Assembly (NCBI GenBank): GCA_017616705.1
Contig: JAFZXQ010000025.1
Location: forward strand, 1 to 8,269
Direction: 5' to 3'
DNA: 8,269 bases
Source: Clostridia bacterium
GTDB taxonomy: Bacteria > Bacillota > Clostridia > Christensenellales > UBA1242
Numbering within the stretch: the stretch's first letter is position 1; every line of letters starts with the position of its first letter. Below, piece by piece: positions 1-5,593 of the stretch. Made by a program: the position numbers and the translations under genes. Below the pieces are notes generated by a model. The model did no database searches and was not told the origin of the DNA. It saw nothing but the letters and a program-made list of their open reading frames with translations.

Positions 1-1061
1 CCAGCAGGGTCCATATTCCAATAAGGAGCGCCAAGGCCGTTAAATGATGGAATGAAATAAACGCCCAAACTATTTTCAACTTTAGCGGCACATTCATCAA
101 GGTTTCTTGCTGTTTTAAAATTAAATATTTCAGTTGCCCAATCAACGGCAGTTCCGCAGTTATAGATGCTTCCTTCAAGGGCATAGGTAACTTTATTTTT
201 AATTTTTAAGGCAACGGTTGTTAAAAGATTATTTGAATTAACAATTTTTGAACCAGTGTTCATAAGTAAGAATGCGCCCGTTCCGTAAGTGTTTTTCATT
301 TCGCCGGCATTAACACAACCTTGACCAAAAAGGCTTGATTGTTGGTCACCACAAAGCCCACAAATTGGGATTTTATAGCCTTTATAGTTATAATAACCAA
401 CAATTTCGCTGTTAGAAACAACGTTAGGCAAAATGTGTTTTGGAACGCCAAAAATCTTTAACAATTCGTCATCCCAAGTTAAAGTTTTTATGTTTAAAAG
501 TTGGGTTCGGCTTGCGTTAGTTACATCGCTAACAAAGCTCTCTCCGCCAGTTAGTTTGGCAACTAGAAAGCTTTCAATAGTTCCAACTCTTAGGTCATTT
601 TCTTTTAATGCTTTTTTAACATTTGGCTCATTTTCAAGAAGCCATTTTATTTTTGAAGAACTAAAATATGAATCGGGAAGAAGTCCCGTTTTTTCTTTGA
701 TAATGTTTGCAAATTTGCTAGCCTTTAATTTTTTACAAAACTCGGCTGTTCGGTTATCTTGCCAGCAAAGAGCATTAGTTAGAGGAGAGTTGGTTTTTAT
801 TGACCACGCAACAATAGTTTCGCGTTGGTTAGTTATTCCAATTCCAGCAACTTTTTTAGGGTCAATATCTTCTAAACACTCTTTAAGCCCGCGGTTAACG
901 ATTTTCCAGATTTCTTCGGCGTTATGTTCAACGGCGTCAGGAGTTGGATAATATTGAGTAAAACGGCCGCGTGAGATTTTAACAATTTTGTTTAGTTTTG
1001 TATCAAACAGAACAACTCTTGCGCTTGTTGTTCCTTCATCAATTCCTAAAATATAACTCAT
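1..1061 (-). CDS. glpK: Glycerol kinase, C-terminal part cut by window edge
   Basis: Transfers phosphate from ATP to glycerol, giving sn-glycerol-3-phosphate in the cytoplasm; member of the FGGY sugar kinase family. My translation of the minus strand gives 353 residues with no stop before the edge, from a usual length near 500, so about 140 C-terminal residues (second half of the FGGY C domain) lie outside. Family motifs seen: DEGTTSAR at residues 8-15 (phosphate-binding loop), NQRET at 78-82, CWQDNRT at 99-105, CGDQQ at 237-241, TYGTGAFLLMNTG at 258-270, and GLGAPYW at 342-348. The ATG at 1061-1059 follows a strong GGAGGG site (1066-1071). It is divergent from the genes that oxidise its product. 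The histidine that HPr phosphorylates in enterococcal GlpK (YHFYG) is here an asparagine (YNYKG, N225), so PTS control through that residue is not expected. Identification is very secure. Confidence 0.96.
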   Translation of the reverse strand, partial: MSYILGIDEGTTSARVVLFDTKLNKIVKISRGRFTQYYPTPDAVEHNAEEIWKIVNRGLKECLEDIDPKKVAGIGITNQRETIVAWSIKTNSPLTNALCWQDNRTAEFCKKLKASKFANIIKEKTGLLPDSYFSSSKIKWLLENEPNVKKALKENDLRVGTIESFLVAKLTGGESFVSDVTNASRTQLLNIKTLTWDDELLKIFGVPKHILPNVVSNSEIVGYYNYKGYKIPICGLCGDQQSSLFGQGCVNAGEMKNTYGTGAFLLMNTGSKIVNSNNLLTTVALKIKNKVTYALEGSIYNCGTAVDWATEIFNFKTARNLDECAAKVENSLGVYFIPSFNGLGAPYWNMDPA

Positions 1062-1077
1062 TTTGCCCTCCAATTTT

Positions 1078-1106
1078 ATTTTAACAATTTTACAAAATTT
1101 TGTAAA
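1078..1106 (-). promoter_or_regulatory. Promoter of glpK
   Basis: Read on the minus strand, TTTACA (1106-1101) and TAAAAT (1083-1078) are separated by exactly 17 bases and each matches the sigma-A consensus at five of six positions. The -10 ends 16 bases before the ATG, so the predicted leader is only about 10 bases and consists of little more than the ribosome binding site. The -35 and most of the spacer lie inside a perfect palindrome, which suggests repression by a bound regulator. Confidence 0.65.
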
Positions 1107-1108
1107 AT
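1087..1108. promoter_or_regulatory. 22-bp perfect palindrome, likely operator
   Basis: The half-site ATTTTACAAAA is followed directly by its exact reverse complement, with the axis between 1097 and 1098. The site covers the -35 and spacer of the glpK promoter and ends about 30 bases upstream of the -35 of the divergent operon. A dimeric regulator here would be expected to block glpK and might influence the other side. There is no T-run or loop fitting a terminator. I cannot assign it to a regulator family; no regulator gene lies in the window. Confidence 0.55.
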
Positions 1109-1137
1109 GTTTTAGCGATGTCTTGATTTAATTATGT

Positions 1138-1166
1138 TTGACAAAAATTATATAAACTATTAAACT
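1138..1166 (+). promoter_or_regulatory. Promoter of the glycerol-3-phosphate oxidation operon
   Basis: A consensus -35 TTGACA (1138-1143) is followed after 17 bases by TAAACT (1161-1166) as -10. The -10 is a weak match (four of six), but the same TTGACAAAAA, 17-base spacing and TAAACT recur before sbcD. The start codon follows the -10 by 16 bases, predicting a leader of about 10 bases that begins at the AGAGG ribosome binding site (1173-1177). Confidence 0.62.
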
Positions 1167-1182
1167 GAAATTAGAGGTTGAA

Positions 1183-2661
1183 ATGGAAAAAGTTTTTGAT
1201 TACGAAGTTGGAATAATTGGTGCTGGAATTGTTGGCGCATTTACCTTTGATACGCTTGTTACAAACGGCGTTAAAACCTGTTTATGTGAGGCAGGTGAAG
1301 ACGTTAGTTTAGGCGCTAGCAAGGCTAATAGCGCAATTATTCACGCTGGTTATGACCCAATTCCTGGGTCTAATATGGCGCGCCTTAATGTTAAAGGCAA
1401 TAAGATGTATGAAGAAGTTGCTGAAAGGCTTGGCGAGAAACTTTTAAAGTGTGGCTCAATTGTTGTTGCTGACGAAACAGGGCTTGACGGAATTAAAGAA
1501 CTTTATGAAAGAGGGCTTGCTAACGGCGTTAGTGGGTTAAAGATTTTAAATAAAGAAGAACTTCATGCCCTTGAACCAAACCTAAACGATAATCTTTGTT
1601 ATGGGCTTCTAGCTAAAACAGCAAAGGTTGTTAGCCCTTATAATTTTACTATTTCGCTTTGTGAAGAGGCGATAATTAATGGCGGAACGCTAAAGCTAGA
1701 CTATCCTGTTGATAAACTTGAGTTTAAAAATGGCGGATGGAAGGTTAGTTCAGGTAAGAATAGTTTTACCTGTCATTATCTTGTTAACTGCGCAGGGGCT
1801 GGTTGTGATAAAATTAACGAATTAGCCGGCGCAGAAAAACTAAACTTAACCTATACGCTTGGGGAATATATCCTTTTAGATAAATCAGAACATGGCTTAG
1901 TTAATAGGCCAATTTTCCCAATGCCAACAAAACTTGGTAAGGGAATTTTGGTTGCGCCAACGGTTGCGGGAAATATTATTTGCGGGCCAACTGCAAAACT
2001 AATTGATAAATATTCAACAAGAGTAACAAGTGAAGGTGTTATTGAGATAAGAGAAAAAACTAAAAACCTTGTTAACGGAATTGATTTTAGAAAAGCAATA
2101 AAACTTTATGCTGGCGTTAGAGTTAAAGAGGGAAAAGATTTTATTTTAGGATTTTCTAAACTTGTTCCTAACTTTTATATAACAGCAGGAATTTGCAGCC
2201 CTGGGCTTGCAAGCGCGCCTGCTATTGCTGATGAAATTTTGCAAAATTTGCAAAAATGTGGCGTAAAAACGCATAAAATTGCCATAAAACGCAGAAAACC
2301 ATATATAAATACGCAGAATTTAACGGAAGAAGAATTTGCGGCGTTAATTGCGAAAAATCCTAAATTTGGAAAACTTATTTGCCGTTGTGAAGGAATAACT
2401 GAAGGCGAAATTGAGCAAGTTTTAAAAGGAGTTATAACCCCTTTAACTGTTGAAGGAATAAAAAGAAGACTTCGCGCAACTATGGGAAGATGTCAGGGAA
2501 GTTTCTGCTTGCCAATGATTATTGATATTATGGCGAAATATTATAAGATTGATCCTAGCCAGGTTATAATTCGCGGTAAAACTAGTTTAGTTACTTCAAG
2601 AGTTAAAGAGGCGGGAATTTATTCTCAAAAAGAAGAAGAGGAGCCTAAAACAAATGGATAA
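1183..2661 (+). CDS. glpA: FAD-dependent glycerol-3-phosphate dehydrogenase with BFD-like [2Fe-2S] tail (GlpA-like)
   Basis: Probably oxidises glycerol-3-phosphate to dihydroxyacetone phosphate in the cytosol. The 492 residues hold a DAO-type FAD domain: dinucleotide fold with G13, G15 and G18, acidic E36 closing the second strand, and the following SLGASKANSAIIHAGYD region (42-58) typical of the GlpA and L-2-hydroxyglutarate oxidase group. The tail carries a BFD-like [2Fe-2S] domain with four cysteines in the expected C-x-C ... C-x4-C pattern (C400, C402, C437, C442), so electrons can leave FAD through an iron-sulfur centre. The ATG follows AGAGG by five bases. The gene overlaps the next by eight bases, indicating translational coupling. 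Divergent glpK supports glycerol-3-phosphate as substrate. By sequence alone an L-2-hydroxyglutarate oxidase-like activity is the alternative; context argues against it. The lysine- and glutamate-rich last 12 residues are probably disordered. Confidence 0.85.
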   Translation: MEKVFDYEVGIIGAGIVGAFTFDTLVTNGVKTCLCEAGEDVSLGASKANSAIIHAGYDPIPGSNMARLNVKGNKMYEEVAERLGEKLLKCGSIVVADETGLDGIKELYERGLANGVSGLKILNKEELHALEPNLNDNLCYGLLAKTAKVVSPYNFTISLCEEAIINGGTLKLDYPVDKLEFKNGGWKVSSGKNSFTCHYLVNCAGAGCDKINELAGAEKLNLTYTLGEYILLDKSEHGLVNRPIFPMPTKLGKGILVAPTVAGNIICGPTAKLIDKYSTRVTSEGVIEIREKTKNLVNGIDFRKAIKLYAGVRVKEGKDFILGFSKLVPNFYITAGICSPGLASAPAIADEILQNLQKCGVKTHKIAIKRRKPYINTQNLTEEEFAALIAKNPKFGKLICRCEGITEGEIEQVLKGVITPLTVEGIKRRLRATMGRCQGSFCLPMIIDIMAKYYKIDPSQVIIRGKTSLVTSRVKEAGIYSQKEEEEPKTNG

Positions 2662-3904
2662 AATAAAAACAGAGATTTTAGTCATTGGTGGTGGGGCAAG
2701 CGGTTTAAGCGCTGGAATTAGCGCAACGAGAAATGGCGCTAAGGTTATTATTGTTGATAGAGAAGAAAAACTTGGCGGCATTTTAAAACAATGTATTCAT
2801 AATGGCTTTGGATTAAAATATTATAAAAAAGAAATGACCGGCCCAGAATATGCTAATAACCTAATTGTTGAAGCAAAAAGCCTAAATATTCCAATTTTAA
2901 TGCAAACCAGCGTCACAAAAGTAACAAAAATGCAAAATGGAAGCTTTAAAGTTAAAGTTGTTTCTCCTAATGGGTTAAAAGAAATAATCGCTAAAGCCGT
3001 TATTTTAGCCATGGGTTGCAGGGAGCGAACTGCGGCATCAATTTCGCTTGGCGGAACAAGACCTGTTGGCGTTATTAGCGCTGGATCTGCGCAAAAAATG
3101 ATTAACGTTTATGGCCAAATGATTGGTAAAAACGTTGTTATTGTTGGCTCAGGTGATGTTGGGCTTATTATGGCGCGAAGGCTTTATTTTGAAGGCGCTA
3201 ATGTTATTGGCGTTTATGAAATAAATAGCATTCCTTCAGGGCTTAACAGAAATATTGTCCAATGTTTAAATGATTATAACATTCCGCTTCATCTTAGCGA
3301 AACCGTTGTTGAGGTTTTGGGTAAAGATAGGGTAAGTGGTGTTGTTGTTGCTAAAGTTAATCCTGACTTTAGTTTTGACCTTAAAACAAGGCGAGTTATT
3401 CCTTGCGACACAATTTTACTTAGTGTTGGGCTTGTTCCTGAAACTGATTTGGTTTCAAATGATATTGTTATAAACAAACTAACAAGCGGAGCAGTTGTTG
3501 ACGATAACTATCAAACAAGCACTTCTGGTTTGTTTTCATGCGGAAATGTTTTACACGTTCACGATATTGTTGACGACGTAACCATGGAGTCAATTGATGC
3601 AGGGAAGTGCGCTGCGTTATTTGTTAAGAATAAACTAACTGAAGGAAAAAAGTTTAAAGTTTTAACAGGTAATTTAGTTAGATATAGTGTTCCTTCTTAC
3701 GCAGAGGGCGGTCAAGGATTTTTGAATGTTAAGTTTAGGGTTAGTGGAGTTAAAAAAGATTGCTTTATAACTGCGCGCCTTGCTGATGGAACGGTTATCG
3801 CAAAAAGGCCAGCAAAAATTGTTCTTCCTGCTCAGATGGAACAGGTTGTTATTGATAAAAGTAAAATCGTTGGTGATTTAACAATTTCAGTGGAGGATAA
3901 CTAA
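2654..3904 (+). CDS. FAD/NAD(P)-dependent oxidoreductase, partner of the GlpA-like dehydrogenase
   Basis: A 416-residue flavoprotein of the two-Rossmann pyridine nucleotide-disulfide reductase type. The FAD fold has G12, G14 and G17 (IGGGASG) with acidic D35; a second dinucleotide fold, GSGDVG at 165-170, fits NAD(P)H; and the FAD-closing segment GLFSCGNVLHVHD lies at 292-304. The family-typical QCIHNGFGL (46-54) and MGCRERT (120-126) are present; there is no CxxC redox pair like that of thioredoxin reductase. In many Bacillota this protein stands between a GlpA-like dehydrogenase and a DUF1667 protein, as here. The likely job (inference) is passing electrons between the [2Fe-2S] centre of the dehydrogenase and NAD(P), in the place of GlpB, which it does not closely resemble. 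The ATG lies inside the upstream gene, preceded by GAGGAG (2638-2643) ten bases away. No membrane segment is seen. Confidence 0.85.
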   Translation: MDKIKTEILVIGGGASGLSAGISATRNGAKVIIVDREEKLGGILKQCIHNGFGLKYYKKEMTGPEYANNLIVEAKSLNIPILMQTSVTKVTKMQNGSFKVKVVSPNGLKEIIAKAVILAMGCRERTAASISLGGTRPVGVISAGSAQKMINVYGQMIGKNVVIVGSGDVGLIMARRLYFEGANVIGVYEINSIPSGLNRNIVQCLNDYNIPLHLSETVVEVLGKDRVSGVVVAKVNPDFSFDLKTRRVIPCDTILLSVGLVPETDLVSNDIVINKLTSGAVVDDNYQTSTSGLFSCGNVLHVHDIVDDVTMESIDAGKCAALFVKNKLTEGKKFKVLTGNLVRYSVPSYAEGGQGFLNVKFRVSGVKKDCFITARLADGTVIAKRPAKIVLPAQMEQVVIDKSKIVGDLTISVEDN

Positions 3905-3905
3905 A

Positions 3906-4241
3906 ATGAAACTAACTTGCATAATGTGTCCGGTTGGTTGCAACTTAACTGTTAAAAAGCTAAAAAATGAAATAATTGTAACTGGTAATGGGTGCCCTCG
4001 CGGCGAAACTTTCGGCAAAAGCGAGGCCATAAACCCAACCAGAATTGTGACAAGCATAATACCTTATAAAGATAGAACGGTTAGTGTTAAAACAACTAAT
4101 CCAATTCCTAAAAATAAAATTATTGAATGCTTAAACGAAATTAGAAATGTTAAGCTTAACCCACCTGTTAGAATGGGGCAGGTTGTCATTAAAAATGTTT
4201 GCGGAACGGGAGAAAGTGTTGTTATTACCGGAATAAATTAA
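3906..4241 (+). CDS. DUF1667 family protein, four-cysteine partner of the glycerol-3-phosphate oxidation operon
   Basis: A 111-residue soluble protein recognised as DUF1667 by its amino-terminal CIMCPVGCNLTV (5-16) and GNGCPRG (27-33). The cysteines C5, C8, C12 and C30 form a C-x2-C-x3-C-x17-C pattern resembling the ligands of a [4Fe-4S] cluster at the start of molybdopterin oxidoreductases; metal binding is inference. The rest, including NPTRIVTS (43-50) and a VRMGQVV segment (88-94), is typical of the family and has no known catalytic residues. It starts one base after the preceding stop, with GGAGG at 3892-3896, so it is the third gene of the operon. Its conserved pairing with the two flavoproteins suggests a small electron-transfer or assembly subunit. 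The biochemical role of the family is, as far as I know, unsettled. Confidence 0.86.
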   Translation: MKLTCIMCPVGCNLTVKKLKNEIIVTGNGCPRGETFGKSEAINPTRIVTSIIPYKDRTVSVKTTNPIPKNKIIECLNEIRNVKLNPPVRMGQVVIKNVCGTGESVVITGIN

Positions 4242-4385
4242 AACTATTTGCGCATTTTAACTATATGGAAGAGTATAAAAGGTTAAAAAAGTGCAAAATA
4301 ACGCAAATTGAGCCTGTTTTTAATAAATTTATTGAAAATAAAAAGAGATGGGCAACTAAAAACTGTGAAATAATTTATAAAATTT

Positions 4386-4415
4386 AGTACGTATTATCTA
4401 ATACGTACTTTTTTT
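4386..4415 (+). terminator. Rho-independent terminator of the glycerol-3-phosphate operon
   Basis: AGTACGTATT and its exact complement AATACGTACT form a ten-bp stem around a four-base loop (4396-4399), followed by seven Ts (4409-4415). No matching A-run lies before the stem, so it works for plus-strand transcription only. It lies 144 bases after the DUF1667 stop codon, leaving a fairly long 3' untranslated region that holds only a doubtful 40-codon reading frame. Confidence 0.85.
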
Positions 4416-4443
4416 AATTAAATTATTGAAATTTAAGTGCTTT

Positions 4444-4457
4444 TATGATAATATAAT
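4444..4457 (+). promoter_or_regulatory. -10 region of the 4463 gene, leaderless-type promoter
   Basis: A perfect TATAAT lies at 4452-4457, only five bases before the ATG at 4463, and a near match TATGAT at 4444-4449. A TTGAAA at 4426-4431 is the only -35 candidate, but it is 20 bases from TATAAT, longer than usual, so the -35 is uncertain. Transcription from TATAAT would begin at or next to the start codon; from TATGAT it would leave a leader of about seven bases. Neither would carry a Shine-Dalgarno site. Confidence 0.5.
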
Positions 4458-4462
4458 TTTAT

Positions 4463-5254
4463 ATGGAAAACACAAATTTAAAAGAAGTAAGATTGTTTAA
4501 CCCAGCTGTTGTTGGCTTGATTATTTCAAATGAAGTAAAACTTGGCAAAAAGAGCATTTTAACTCCTCAAGACTTGCTTTATTATGTTTATCTTCTTAAC
4601 TATCAGTTAAGGCAAAGTGGCGTAAAAACAAGCCTTGTTAGATGCCCAATAAATAATACCTTAGTTGAAGGAGATAATATTGAGTTTTTAAAGAAATCAT
4701 GGCCAATTATCAACTATATAAGAAGAACAAGTTTTATGGGCAAAAAATACTATGACGCAGTTGATAGGCTCGATAACTACAAGGGAAACAACGTTAAAGT
4801 TGATGATAAATCACTTGCTCAAGCGCTTGAAGTTTATAACGGAATTGTTAAAAATGAAGCCGAAATGATGGTTTATCTTGACAAAGATTATAAAAATGTT
4901 GACGACGTTTCAAACCAGGTAAAAGTTGCAAGAGAAGTTTATAAGAGTTGGTGGAATGATAAGAGTTTGCAAGAAAGTAAAATTGCTTGCAAAATTATTC
5001 ATAACAAAACGTTAGATAAAATAGCAAATGCAATTCATCTTCAGGATAATTCTATTTCTGTTAGCGTTGCCAAAGAAGCGTTGAAAAATTCGCTAGATAT
5101 GTTTGATAAATCAAAAATTAGCGAAATAAACTTTGGTTTTTATAATGGATATAACAATCACGAGCTTGATAGTAAGCTTTTGGCTGATGAACAAGTTGTT
5201 AATGGTTATTTAATTGGTAAAGGCCAAACTAGCGAAGAAAGCCTTAGCAAATAA
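4463..5254 (+). CDS. Hypothetical protein of unknown function, first gene of a pair with TfoX-N
   Basis: I do not recognise this 263-residue protein. It looks soluble and mostly helical, with no signal peptide, no convincing membrane segment and only two cysteines (C61, C176), so no obvious metal site. Residues 12-52 are hydrophobic-helical (FNPAVVGLII near the start, LLYYVYLLNYQLR at 38-50); residues 115-215 are rich in lysine, aspartate and glutamate with likely long amphipathic helices; the last dozen residues are probably disordered. The long frame with codon use like its neighbours supports a real gene. The ATG has no Shine-Dalgarno site and lies five bases after a TATAAT, suggesting leaderless translation; a TTG at 4493 is an alternative start. 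It ends 11 bases before the TfoX-N gene, which is probably co-transcribed, and follows a strong terminator, so it forms a new transcription unit. Confidence 0.8.
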   Translation: MENTNLKEVRLFNPAVVGLIISNEVKLGKKSILTPQDLLYYVYLLNYQLRQSGVKTSLVRCPINNTLVEGDNIEFLKKSWPIINYIRRTSFMGKKYYDAVDRLDNYKGNNVKVDDKSLAQALEVYNGIVKNEAEMMVYLDKDYKNVDDVSNQVKVAREVYKSWWNDKSLQESKIACKIIHNKTLDKIANAIHLQDNSISVSVAKEALKNSLDMFDKSKISEINFGFYNGYNNHELDSKLLADEQVVNGYLIGKGQTSEESLSK

Positions 5255-5265
5255 ATGGGGGAAAT

Positions 5266-5571
5266 ATGGCATCATCAAATGAGTTTAAAGATTTTATTTT
5301 AGACCAATTAAGAGATCTTGACGATATTAATTGTAGGGCTATGATGGGGGAGTTTGTTTTATATTATAAAGGTGTTGTTTTTGGCGGAATTTATGATGAC
5401 AGATTTTTAATTAAGAAAACCGAAACAAACAAAAAATATAAACTCAGTGAAGAAATTCCATATCCTGGTGGCAAACCAATGTTTATGGTTGAAAATTTAG
5501 ATGATAGCGAATATTTAAGCGAGTTAATAAAAATAACTTATGGAGATTTAATGCAAAATAAAAAGGCCTAA
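5266..5571 (+). CDS. TfoX N-terminal domain protein
   Basis: A 101-residue protein matching the TfoX/Sxy N-terminal domain over nearly its whole length: a first helix (MASSNEFKDFILDQL, 1-15), the family signature CRAMMGEFVLYYKG (23-36), then GGIYDDRFLIK (40-50) and a PYPGGKPMFMV strand region (65-75). Proteobacterial TfoX/Sxy, with an added C-terminal domain, is a competence regulator acting with CRP; small single-domain versions like this are widespread in Bacillota and have no established role, so competence should not be assumed. The ATG follows GGGGG (5257-5261) by four bases and the gene lies 11 bases after the unknown gene upstream. Its last two codons and stop form part of the terminator stem that follows. 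Confidence 0.9.
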   Translation: MASSNEFKDFILDQLRDLDDINCRAMMGEFVLYYKGVVFGGIYDDRFLIKKTETNKKYKLSEEIPYPGGKPMFMVENLDDSEYLSELIKITYGDLMQNKKA

Positions 5572-5586
5572 AAATAGGCCTTTTTT
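5560..5586. terminator. Bidirectional terminator between convergent genes
   Basis: GGCCTA (5565-5570) pairs with TAGGCC (5575-5580) around an AAAA loop, and flanking A- and T-runs extend the stem by about five A-T pairs. T-runs appear on the 3' side in both reading directions, so it can end the plus-strand TfoX-N transcript and the minus-strand dnaC transcript. The left arm contains the final lysine and alanine codons and the TAA stop of the TfoX-N gene, and the dnaC stop lies eight bases to the right. Confidence 0.88.
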
Positions 5587-5593
5587 GTTGCAT

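Noticed and set aside
433..951. Plus-strand frame of 172 codons
   Set aside because: It lies wholly inside glpK on the opposite strand, whose translation shows unmistakable family motifs; the plus frame has no recognisable domain.
4199..4387. 62-codon frame overlapping the end of the DUF1667 gene
   Set aside because: It begins with TTG inside the DUF1667 coding sequence, has no ribosome binding site, and its protein is not recognisable. Only the shorter part from ATG 4265 is kept as a doubtful observation.
4463..4620. Resemblance of the unknown protein's start to the ABC-three-component middle component (NPA start) or to a Panacea/DUF4065 domain (LLYY segment)
   Set aside because: The similarity is limited to a few hydrophobic residues, the length and remainder do not fit, and no partner genes of such systems are nearby.
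5266..5571. Competence regulator role for the TfoX-N protein
   Set aside because: Only the N-terminal domain is present, and the TfoX-CRP competence pathway is proteobacterial; no competence genes lie nearby.
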